DNA of 64,000 nucleotides, from NCBI GenBank assembly GCA_964586155.1, contig CAZPHC010000003.1:124001-188000 (forward strand). Reading direction: 5' to 3'. Positions 15,729-23,355 of this stretch are shown here, piece by piece. The DNA comes from SXNM01 sp964586155 (GTDB lineage: Bacteria > Myxococcota_A > UBA9042). The notes beneath the pieces are model-generated. The model did no database searches, had not been told where the DNA came from, and saw only the letters and a program-made list of their open reading frames with translations. Positions within the stretch are counted from its first letter, which is position 1. Each line of letters starts with the position of its first letter. The translations under genes and the position numbers were made by a program.

Positions 15729-18437
15729 ATGCGCCTGCACACCACCCACGGCCTCGTCAGCCTGAGCCTCGCCCGCGGCGAGCGTCTGGCCGAGCGGTTG
15801 GCGGGCGTCTGGCCCTTGCCGATGGTGCGCCTGCACCAGCCGGGCCCACACGGCGAGCGTCTGCGCATCTGCTTCCGGGTCGGCAGCCGCGAGGCCGAAT
15901 GCCTGCTCTGTGAGCTGCCGCCCGAGCCGGACGACTACGCCGACGGCGTGCTGGCGCTGCTGATCGAGGGCATGCAGGACGCGCTGCGCTCGGTCGCGGC
16001 GATGCGGATGCGCGGCTTCGTCCTGCCGTGCGCCTCGATTCGCGAGACCGAGGAGGGCGTGGTCGTCGGCCTCGCCTTGTTCCTGCCGGGGGATCCGATC
16101 GAGCGGATCGCGTCGTCACCGCTGGGCGAGACCTTCCTGGCCAAGTTCTCGACCTCGGTCGCCGGGGCGCAGCTGCCCCCCTTCGGGGCGCGTCGCGTCG
16201 TGCCTCGCCTGCAGGCCGGCGCCATCCGCCTGGACACGGCGCTCGTCGACGGCCAACCCCTGCTGCTGGCGCTGCCGCTGCCGGGCAATACTGTCGAGGC
16301 CATCGCGTTCGACGCGATCGAGAGCTGGGCGGAGTTCGGGCTGCGCGAGATCGCCTGGGCCCCCGCCGTGCCGCACGAGCTCACCGAACGGGAGGCCGAG
16401 ACCCTGCGCGCCGATCCGGTCGACGCCGCAAACCGCGAGGAGCCGGGCGAACTCGAGACCACGACGCTGCTCGATCCGGGCGACCTCGAGACCACGACGC
16501 TGCTCGATCCGGGCGACCTCGAGACCACGACGCTGCTCGATCCGGGCGACCTCGAGACCACGAAGCTGCTCGATCCGGGCGACCTCGAGGCCACGACGCT
16601 GGTCGCGGCGCATCCCAACGACGGCGACGAGCAGCCCCCGCCCGCGCCGACCTTCGTCACGGCCCGCGAGATCGACGTCCTCGCCGCTGGGGACGAACCG
16701 GGGCCGGAGCCGCTGCCCGATCATTGGCCCAATACGCGTGCCTCCGGGCTGATCGCGAGCTCGACCGGCGTGGTCGCCGACCGGCCGGGGCAGCCCGCCG
16801 CCGGCAAGGTCGATCCCGCGCTGTTGCTGGACGCCGATCTCGACGTCGGCCCGGACCCCGACGCGCGCCGCGACCTCGAAGAAGCGCTGGCCGTCGAGGT
16901 CACGCTCGACGCAGACCTCGAGCCCGAGGATGCGGCCGCGGACGCCGCCGACGACAACGACGACGACAGCGACGACGACGACGACAGCGACGACGACGAC
17001 GCAGAGGGCCACGCGGCGGAGGACGCCGCCGACGACCCCGTCGACGACGCCGTGGACGACCCCTCGCCAGACGACCTGCCAGACGCGGTCGACGTCGCAG
17101 ATCTCGCGACCATGGGCCCCGACGCAGGCAGCGGCTTCGAGGTCACCGACCACGGCCAGGGCCCGCCGTCCGCGCCGGTCGCTGTGGCCGTCCGTGCGCC
17201 GAGGCCTCCTCCGATGTCGGCACCGCCCGGCCCGATCCCGCCCGGCCCGATCCCGCCCGGCCCCGGCGCAGCGGCCTTGGAGCCGTCGATGCCGCCGCTC
17301 GATCCGGCCGAGGTCGAGAGCTGGGTCGCGCCGATGCACGCCCACGCCTTTGGCCGGCTCGTGCGCATCGGCCCCGACGCCTTCGTCGGCGAGATGATCA
17401 GCGCCGCGGTGTTGGCCTTGGTCCACGCCGGACGAGCGGGTGACGTGACGCCCGCGCTCGGGCCGGTCGACGCCGGCAGCGTCGCCATGCCCGGATTCCT
17501 CGGCGTCGAGCAGCTGATCCGCGGCGCGGACGGCGTGACGACGGCCCTGGCGGTGCGCGTGGCCGGCGGTCTCGACTGTCACAGGCTCACCGCCGCCGCC
17601 GCCCGCCTGCGCGGCGGTGCCGGGCGGCTCGTTGTCGTCGATCTGATCGAGCGCCCGGAGATCGACCTGCCCGGTTGGACGCTGCTGCCCTTGGCCTCCT
17701 TGCGGCCGATGTTCGCCGCCGCCGCCGCGGTGCCCGGGGACGGCGCCGCCGTCTTCGCCGCGTGGCTCGGCTTTGTCGACGCCTGGGTCCAGCTCGGCGC
17801 CTGCGCCACCGCAGCGGTCCGTGGTGACGCCCGGCTGCTGCGCGAGCCGCTGCGGTCGATCGAGCTGCTGCACGGCTTCGAGCGGCGCCTGCTCTTCGGC
17901 GTGGTCGATGTCGTCGCCGCGCAGCTCGCCGTGCACGGCGTGCCGATCACCGCGCAGCTGCCGCAGCTGCCGCAGAACGTGGTCGCCAACGCCCGCACCG
18001 ACGCGCGCGTCGTCGTCATCGACGAGATCATCGATGCCCGCCCGGCGCTGGAGCTCGCGATCGTCGACCCGATCGTCGGCTTCGCCAGCGGCGTGCGCTG
18101 GCGCTCCGGTTCGCTGCAGCTCTTCGCCGACGTGCTCCAGCGCGAGCGCCACGGCACCTCGGTCGTCGCTGGCGGCACCGCGCGGCGCAACGACTTCCTG
18201 CACGGCCTCGCGGACCTGCTCGGCGTCGCCCGCACCACCATCACCGACCTGCCGACCGCGACCAGCCGCGCGATCAACCTCGGCCGCAGCGACCTCTTCA
18301 CCGGGGCCGCCCGCAGCGCCCTGATCGGCCGCTGCATCGAGACGCTGTGGGTGCTCTGGGAGCGCCACGGCGAGCTCCGCAGCCAGGCCTCGAGTGCCGC
18401 CGAGATGTTCCGCGACGCGACCGAAGCGCGGCGATGA
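15729..18437 (+). CDS. Large protein with ETTTLLD tandem repeats and acidic middle
   Basis: About 902 residues from the ATG at 15729; a GTG at 15669 is an alternative without a visible ribosome site. No signal peptide or transmembrane helix is evident, so it is probably cytoplasmic. Three parts are seen: a globular N-terminus (1-235); a low-complexity centre holding about 4.6 copies of an 11-residue unit with core ETTTLLDPGD (242-292), an Asp-rich run (about 405-430) and a Pro-rich stretch; and a conserved-looking C-terminal domain (about 530-902) of unknown family. The repeat is rich in Thr next to acidic residues, like phosphoacceptor sites read by FHA domains. Its stop overlaps the dipeptidase-like start (ATGA, 18434-18437). 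Function unknown. Confidence 0.7.
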   Translation: MRLHTTHGLVSLSLARGERLAERLAGVWPLPMVRLHQPGPHGERLRICFRVGSREAECLLCELPPEPDDYADGVLALLIEGMQDALRSVAAMRMRGFVLPCASIRETEEGVVVGLALFLPGDPIERIASSPLGETFLAKFSTSVAGAQLPPFGARRVVPRLQAGAIRLDTALVDGQPLLLALPLPGNTVEAIAFDAIESWAEFGLREIAWAPAVPHELTEREAETLRADPVDAANREEPGELETTTLLDPGDLETTTLLDPGDLETTTLLDPGDLETTKLLDPGDLEATTLVAAHPNDGDEQPPPAPTFVTAREIDVLAAGDEPGPEPLPDHWPNTRASGLIASSTGVVADRPGQPAAGKVDPALLLDADLDVGPDPDARRDLEEALAVEVTLDADLEPEDAAADAADDNDDDSDDDDDSDDDDAEGHAAEDAADDPVDDAVDDPSPDDLPDAVDVADLATMGPDAGSGFEVTDHGQGPPSAPVAVAVRAPRPPPMSAPPGPIPPGPIPPGPGAAALEPSMPPLDPAEVESWVAPMHAHAFGRLVRIGPDAFVGEMISAAVLALVHAGRAGDVTPALGPVDAGSVAMPGFLGVEQLIRGADGVTTALAVRVAGGLDCHRLTAAAARLRGGAGRLVVVDLIERPEIDLPGWTLLPLASLRPMFAAAAAVPGDGAAVFAAWLGFVDAWVQLGACATAAVRGDARLLREPLRSIELLHGFERRLLFGVVDVVAAQLAVHGVPITAQLPQLPQNVVANARTDARVVVIDEIIDARPALELAIVDPIVGFASGVRWRSGSLQLFADVLQRERHGTSVVAGGTARRNDFLHGLADLLGVARTTITDLPTATSRAINLGRSDLFTGAARSALIGRCIETLWVLWERHGELRSQASSAAEMFRDATEARR
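16452..16604 (+). repeat. 33-bp in-frame tandem repeat
   Basis: Units begin at 16452, 16485, 16518 and 16551, and a partial, diverged copy starts at 16584. The units are nearly identical at the DNA level; the fourth changes one Thr codon to Lys. Each encodes an 11-residue unit with Leu-Glu-Thr-Thr-Thr-Leu-Leu-Asp-Pro-Gly-Asp. There are no spacers, so this is a coding minisatellite rather than a CRISPR array. The near-identity suggests recent expansion and possible copy-number variation between strains. Confidence 0.95.
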
Positions 18438-19546
18438 ACGCGACGATGCGCGCCGCGCCGCCGACGACGACCCTGCTCGGGCCCCGGCCTGCGCGCTGGC
18501 CCCTGTCCCGGCCTGCGGGCATCAGCGACGCCGCCTGGGAGCTGGCCGAGCGGGCCGAGATCGTCGATCTGCACCTCGACAGCTTCATCAGCACCCGCCT
18601 GGTCGGCTACGACCTGCTGCGGCGCCACGGCACGGGCCCCCTCGGCGGCCGGTTCTTCGGCCAGCTCGACGTGCCACGGGCGCTCAGCGGCGGCCTGACG
18701 GTCGGCATGTGGTCGGTGACGACCAACCCGTTCCGCACGGCGGCGTCCCGATGGCGCGTGCTGCAGTCCAACCTCGCACAGCTGCAGGCGATCGTCGCGC
18801 AGAGCGAGGGCGCGCTGGTCGTCGTGCGCTCGATGCGCGAGCTGCGCGCCGCCCGCGCCGCCGGGGCCCACGCCGTGTTGCCTGCGATCCAGGGCGGCAA
18901 CGCGCTCCAGGCGGCGCCCGACCTCGGCGCTGCGCTCGCCGACGGGCTGATCAGCCGCGTCACGCTCGTCCACCTGACCAACGCGATCTACGCCCCCACC
19001 AGCAGCCCGCTGCGGCTGGGCCGTGGCGGCGACGGCCTGGGGCCCCAAGGTCACGCGTTGGTCGAGGCGCTCGACGCGGCGCGCGTCTTCGTCGACCTCG
19101 CGCACATCGGCCACGGCGCCTTCCGTGAGGTCGTCGCCGCACACGACGCCAGCTTGCCGCTGATCGCCACCCACACCGGCGTCAGCGGCGTCACGCCGCA
19201 TTGGCGCAACCTCGACGACGACGAGCTGCGCGCGATCGCGGCCACCGACGGCGTGGTCGGCGTCATCTTCCAGGCCGCGTTCCTGCGCCGGCGGGGCGGT
19301 CCACGCGACGTGGACATGGTCGTCGAACACCTCGACCACATCGCCGCCACCGTCGGCACCCGGCATTGCGCCATCGGCACCGACTACGACGGCGCCATCG
19401 TCCCGCCCGCCGACCTGCGCAGCGGCGACCTCGGCTACCTGCGGTTGATCGACGCGCTGCTGCGGCGCGGCTGGAGCGAGCCCGACATCCTCGGCGTGCT
19501 CGGTGGCAACTTCCTTCGCAGCTACGAGGCGTTGCGTCCGGGTTGA
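18434..19546 (+). CDS. Membrane-dipeptidase (peptidase M19)-like protein, bridging Glu replaced by Gln
   Basis: 370 residues; the ATG at 18434 overlaps the previous stop. M19 landmarks are present: H47-L-D49 (first metal pair), H224 in DLAHIGH, H247 in ATHTG, GTDYDG and the C-terminal GGNFLR. Renal-type dipeptidases hold two zinc ions bridged by a Glu in a motif of the form I-E-G-G; here the same place reads AIQGGN, with Gln153. It may therefore bind metal differently, act on another substrate or be inactive. The family cleaves dipeptides, often with a D-residue. There is no signal peptide, so it appears cytoplasmic. Coupling to the ETTTLLD-repeat gene is the only context. The family call is firm; activity is open. 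Confidence 0.85.
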   Translation: MNATMRAAPPTTTLLGPRPARWPLSRPAGISDAAWELAERAEIVDLHLDSFISTRLVGYDLLRRHGTGPLGGRFFGQLDVPRALSGGLTVGMWSVTTNPFRTAASRWRVLQSNLAQLQAIVAQSEGALVVVRSMRELRAARAAGAHAVLPAIQGGNALQAAPDLGAALADGLISRVTLVHLTNAIYAPTSSPLRLGRGGDGLGPQGHALVEALDAARVFVDLAHIGHGAFREVVAAHDASLPLIATHTGVSGVTPHWRNLDDDELRAIAATDGVVGVIFQAAFLRRRGGPRDVDMVVEHLDHIAATVGTRHCAIGTDYDGAIVPPADLRSGDLGYLRLIDALLRRGWSEPDILGVLGGNFLRSYEALRPG

Positions 19547-19558
19547 GCCCAGCGGCCC

Positions 19559-20338
19559 TCAGCCGCGCTCGACGACGTGCCAGCCCGAGTCGGCGTCGGC
19601 GTCCGCGGCACCGGCCTGCAGCGCCTCCAGCGCCGCGCGCTCGGCCTGGGCGTCGCCGACCAGGGCGTCGACCTCGGCCCGAAGCCGCGCCCCGTGCTCG
19701 GCGAAGGTCTCGGCGTTGCGGGCCGTGACCCGGGCCGACGGATCCCGCGCGGGCTTGAGCCGTCGCGCCAGCTCGTCGGCGTCGACGCCGGCGGCGATCA
19801 GCTCGGCGGCGAGGCGGACGCGCTCGGCCTCGTCGCCGCCGCGGCGCAGCTGGGCCAGGATCTGGCGGTCGACGAATTGCATCGTCGGATCCGGGCTGCG
19901 GCGAAAGAAGCGCACCAGCGTATGCGGCGAGCGATCGTCGGCCGGGTAGTCCGGGTGGAAGGCGACGACGTAGAAGCGGGCGTGAGGCCAGGCCGCCTCG
20001 TAGCCGTCGCGCACGCGCAGGTGCAACGCGTCGAAGGCCGCCGCCGGGATCGCGCCGAGGCCGGGGAAGAGCAGCAACGCCACCTCGGGGGCCGCACCAG
20101 CGTCCGCAGCCTCGGCCGCCTTGCGCTCGAGCGCGTCGATCTGCGCGAGGATCCGGGCCGCGGCGCGATCGGCCTCGACGTCGGCTGGGCGCGTCCAGCT
20201 CACCGCGCGCCAGAGCCGGCCGGTGTCACGGCAGCCGTGGGCGTAGGGGCAGCTCTGCCAGGTCTCGACGATCTGGCGCAGGAAGCGGTCGTTGCGCGCT
20301 TCGGCGGCGGCGGTGGGGTCTCGCTCAGGCCCAGGCAC
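19559..20338 (-). CDS. DUF1415-like protein
   Basis: 259 residues from a GTG at 20338 that overlaps the end of the kinase gene by 14 bases. An early CPYA (about residue 30) and, later, YVVAFHPDYPADDRSPHTLV followed by a run preceding FVDRQILAQL match the layout of DUF1415 proteins, which begin with a CPFA-type motif and contain FHPDY. The last 70 residues are a helical, Ala/Glu/Arg-rich tail, perhaps coiled coil. The family has no established function. Overlap with the upstream receiver-kinase gene suggests co-translation and perhaps a link to that signalling protein. There is no signal peptide. Confidence 0.6.
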   Translation of the reverse strand: MPGPERDPTAAAEARNDRFLRQIVETWQSCPYAHGCRDTGRLWRAVSWTRPADVEADRAAARILAQIDALERKAAEAADAGAAPEVALLLFPGLGAIPAAAFDALHLRVRDGYEAAWPHARFYVVAFHPDYPADDRSPHTLVRFFRRSPDPTMQFVDRQILAQLRRGGDEAERVRLAAELIAAGVDADELARRLKPARDPSARVTARNAETFAEHGARLRAEVDALVGDAQAERAALEALQAGAADADADSGWHVVERG

Positions 20339-22238
20339 GGCGCAGTCTCCGGCCGATCTCCTCGAGCTCCTCGGCCAGCACGCCGCAGCTCGGCGGGCGC
20401 GCCGATGGCTCCCGCGCCAGGCAGCGCAAGATCAGCGCGTCGAGGTCTGCGGGCACGTCCGGTCGCAGCTCGCGCAGCGGGCGCGGCGCGTCCATCAGGA
20501 TCGACGTCAGCAGGCTCGAGATGTCCGGTCCGGTGAACGGCAGCTTGCCCGAGAGCGTCTGGTACATCGCCACGGCCAGCGAGTAGAGGTCCGTCGACGC
20601 CGAGAGCTCGACCTTGTCGCGCAGCCGCTCGGGCGCGAGGTAGGCGGGCGTGCCGAGGACATGCTCGGCGTTGGTCATGGTCTGCGACAGCGCTTCGCTC
20701 TTGGCGATGCCGAAGTCCATGATCTTCAAGCGCTGGCCATCGGACATCATGAAGAGGTTGTGCGGCTTGACGTCGCGGTGGATCACGCCGGCGCGGTGGG
20801 CCGCGTCGAGGCCGCGGGCCGCCTGGGCGAAGAGCTGCACGCCCTCGAGCAGGTCGAGCGGCGCCTTGCGCTCCTGGATCAGGCGCGCCAGATCCGTGCC
20901 GTCGAGCAACTCCATGGTCAAGAAGCGACGACGCTCCCAGACGCCGAACTCGAAGGTCTGCACGATCGCCGGATGTTGCAGGCGCCGGCAGATCCGCAGC
21001 TCGTGCTTGAAGCGCGCGAGCGACGACTCGTCGCCGCGGTCCTCCTTGAGCAGCTTGAGCGCGACGTCCTCGTCCAGCTCGCGATCGTGGGCCCGGTAGA
21101 CCACGGCCATGCCCCCGGTGCCGAGCACGCCGCGCAGCTCGTAGCGATCGGCGATGACGAGGTGTTCGGGCAGGATCGTCGTGCGGCGGCCGCGCGGCGG
21201 TGGTCGTGTCACGGTCGAGGCGGCTGGCGACGCGATCGGCGGCGGCGGGGTCTGCAGCGGCCCGCGATGGATCGCCGTCGGTGGCCCGTCGAGCTCGTCG
21301 CCGCCCAGCGGCACATGCCCGGACGACACCGGTCGGCCCGTGGAGACGGGGCGCGCCGCCGAGGCCGGCCGTGGCGTCGGGACCGCCGCCGCGACCTGCG
21401 TCCCGCCGGAGACCATCGCGCTGATCCGGGCCGCGGCGGCGCGACCATGGGCCAACGTCGGCGCGTGCGGATCCGGTTCGGTGCGCTGGCCCATCGGCCC
21501 GACCGGCGTCGCCATCGGCTCGGCCACGGTCTCGGTCTCGGTCGGCACCTGCGAGCGACGTTTGGCCGACAGCATCGGCGCCGCGGATTGGGTCGTCGAG
21601 GGCCCGGGCACGGGGCGTTCGACCGCGGCCGCCACCGGGCCGCCGCTGCCGACGCGCGGGTGCAGATCGGTGGCGGACTGCTCCTTGGCCTCGTCGTCGA
21701 GGCCGAGCATCTGCGACGTCGACACGGTGCGCACGCGCTGCGGCTGGAACGAGAGCGTGCTCTTGAAGCGTTTGCGGCCCATGCCGACGCCGTCGATGCC
21801 TTGCGGCGCCTCGGAGCGCGACTCCTTTGCGTGCTCCTCGTTCGCGAGATCCCGCATCCAGCTCGCGGCGTGGATGGCCTCGCGCACGTCGTCGTCGGTG
21901 AACGGCGGCGCGACGAAGGTCACGCCCGCCAGGCCGCTCGCGCCCTCATCCTGGCGCCCGAGCACGACCACGGCGGTCTGGTGCGGCGCGAGCACGGGCT
22001 GGGCCATCGCCAGCAGCGAGAGCGCGCCCAGGCTCGGCGTCGCGTCGTCGACGATCAGCAGCTGGACCGGCTCCTGGCGCAACGCCAGCAGGGTCTGATC
22101 GGCCGTCTGCACATGGCGGGTCTGGTAGCCGAGCTCGGCCAGGACGTGCAGCAGCGAGGCCGCCCGCACGCGGTCGGCCTCGAGCACCACGGCCTGGGGC
22201 CGCGTCTCGCCGTCGATGGCCCTCTTGCGGTGCGACAT
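20325..22238 (-). CDS. Receiver-like domain fused to Ser/Thr protein kinase
   Basis: 637 residues; the ATG at 22238 is chosen because the frame upstream has no homology-like sequence. Residues about 10-125 resemble a response-regulator receiver (VVLEADRVRAASLL, then LLIVDDATPSLG, where the first Asp of DDATP would be the phosphoacceptor). The usual Lys before the Pro-Phe near its end is replaced (VAPPF). A 200-residue Pro/Ala/Thr-rich linker follows. The C-terminal kinase is complete: Gly loop GTGGMAVVY, K395 in VALKLLK, HRD with D489, DFG, and LAPE. This is the PknB-like class common in myxobacteria. There is no transmembrane segment, so it is a cytoplasmic kinase that may be tuned by the receiver-like domain. 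The next gene overlaps its end. Confidence 0.9.
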   Translation of the reverse strand: MSHRKRAIDGETRPQAVVLEADRVRAASLLHVLAELGYQTRHVQTADQTLLALRQEPVQLLIVDDATPSLGALSLLAMAQPVLAPHQTAVVVLGRQDEGASGLAGVTFVAPPFTDDDVREAIHAASWMRDLANEEHAKESRSEAPQGIDGVGMGRKRFKSTLSFQPQRVRTVSTSQMLGLDDEAKEQSATDLHPRVGSGGPVAAAVERPVPGPSTTQSAAPMLSAKRRSQVPTETETVAEPMATPVGPMGQRTEPDPHAPTLAHGRAAAARISAMVSGGTQVAAAVPTPRPASAARPVSTGRPVSSGHVPLGGDELDGPPTAIHRGPLQTPPPPIASPAASTVTRPPPRGRRTTILPEHLVIADRYELRGVLGTGGMAVVYRAHDRELDEDVALKLLKEDRGDESSLARFKHELRICRRLQHPAIVQTFEFGVWERRRFLTMELLDGTDLARLIQERKAPLDLLEGVQLFAQAARGLDAAHRAGVIHRDVKPHNLFMMSDGQRLKIMDFGIAKSEALSQTMTNAEHVLGTPAYLAPERLRDKVELSASTDLYSLAVAMYQTLSGKLPFTGPDISSLLTSILMDAPRPLRELRPDVPADLDALILRCLAREPSARPPSCGVLAEELEEIGRRLRRAWA

Positions 22239-22359
22239 GGTCACCCGATGTTGGCGTCCTCGCCCTGACGGACGACCGTTCTGGCCCAGGACAGCCCTGT
22301 GACGCCGGCCACGGCCCCAGAATGCCAGCCGCGACGTGCGATGGCCAGCCTGCCATGAC

Positions 22360-22377
22360 ACGCGGCGGCCGCCGCGT
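22360..22377. terminator. 18-bp perfect palindrome, candidate terminator
   Basis: ACGCGGCGGCCGCCGCGT is its own reverse complement. It lies 5 bases past the stop of the ParB/SerK-like gene (- strand) and ahead of the kinase gene. As RNA it folds into a 7-bp GC stem with a GGCC loop. A second small dyad (ATGGC 22341-22345 / GCCAT 22352-22356) follows on the - strand. There is no U tract, so intrinsic termination is only likely; an operator is the alternative. Confidence 0.4.
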
Positions 22378-22382
22378 CTGCC

Positions 22383-23252
22383 TCAGTCGCCGAAGACATA
22401 GACCGGCTCCGGGTAATAACGGACCATATTGTTCTGCCAGCACCATTGCACGTGATCGCGCAGCAGCTGGTTCTTGGTCGGCAGGTCGAGCGCTGCCTTG
22501 AGCACCGTGAGGTGGAAGTCGACCCGCAGCGGCCGCTCGGGCACCAGGAAACGCGTCGACTTGCGCGGGAAGAGCTTGCCGGCGAGCGTGCGCTCGAGGA
22601 CCTCTTGCTTGGAGAAGCGCGGCCGCAGGAACAGCGCCTCGCACGGCTGCATCGCGAAGTCGCTGCCCGATCGCGACGAGGGCGCATAGACGGCCCGGAT
22701 CGACGCGCGATCCAGCGTATCCTCGACCGCGCGCAGGGTGCGGACGATGACCTCGATCGGCGCCTCGTCGGTCGACGGCCGCACCCGCAGGCCGATGTGC
22801 TCGCCGTCGCGGCAGACCAGCGCCATCGCCAGCTCGCGGCCGTAGACACGCGCCCGTGCTTCGTCCTGGGCGTCCTGGCCGTTGCCGCCCAGTGTGACCG
22901 CCTCGATGCGCTCGTCGCGCACGGCGGCGAGCAGGGCGTCGATCGGCGGCGGATCCAGCAGCAGGCCATCCCAGGACTCCAGGCGCACCTGCTCGCTCCA
23001 ATAGTTGCTCTTGTAGACCAGGATGTCCGGCGCGCCGAGGATCCGCATCGACTGCACGCGGTGCATGCCGTCGAGCACGACGTATTTGTGGCTGCCTTCG
23101 ACCTCGGCCTCGGCGACGACGATCGGGTTCTTCATGATGCCGTCGTGCTGCATGAAGTCGGCGATGCGCTCGACCCAGCGGTCGACGACGCCTTCGTGCA
23201 CGTACACGTCGTCGAGCGAGACGACCTCCAGGCGCTGGAATACATCGAGCAT
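22383..23252 (-). CDS. ParB/SerK (SbnI)-like domain protein
   Basis: 289 residues; ATG at 23252 with AGGAG 7 bases upstream. The N-terminal half has the ParB/sulfiredoxin-like core: an opening strand (EVVSLDDVYVHEG), then NPIVVAEAEVEG and VLDGMHRVQSMRILG, corresponding to the DGHHR box. Near the C-terminus GKLFPRKSTRFLVP resembles the PPKTTRH-type ending of free-serine kinases (archaeal SerK, staphylococcal SbnI), which share this fold, although the final His appears as Phe. It could be a serine kinase or a nucleotide-binding relative. No chromosome-partition partner (ParA) or siderophore genes are nearby, so neither role is supported by context. There is no export signal. Confidence 0.5.
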   Translation of the reverse strand: MLDVFQRLEVVSLDDVYVHEGVVDRWVERIADFMQHDGIMKNPIVVAEAEVEGSHKYVVLDGMHRVQSMRILGAPDILVYKSNYWSEQVRLESWDGLLLDPPPIDALLAAVRDERIEAVTLGGNGQDAQDEARARVYGRELAMALVCRDGEHIGLRVRPSTDEAPIEVIVRTLRAVEDTLDRASIRAVYAPSSRSGSDFAMQPCEALFLRPRFSKQEVLERTLAGKLFPRKSTRFLVPERPLRVDFHLTVLKAALDLPTKNQLLRDHVQWCWQNNMVRYYPEPVYVFGD

Positions 23253-23355
23253 CGGCCGGCTCCTGCGGGCCGCGACGTCGGCCCATGCAACGGCGCGAGT
23301 CTCGCAGCGAAGCCGCGGCGCGGCAACGGCGACGGCGACGACGACGACGCCGGTG

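Noticed and set aside
16452..16604. Regular 33-bp repeats as a possible CRISPR array
   Set aside because: Units are directly adjacent without spacers, stay in frame inside a coding gene, and there are no cas genes.
22383..23252. A chromosome-partition ParB gene
   Set aside because: There is no HTH DNA-binding segment, no parA neighbour and no parS-like site seen nearby; only the ParB-like N-terminal fold is shared.
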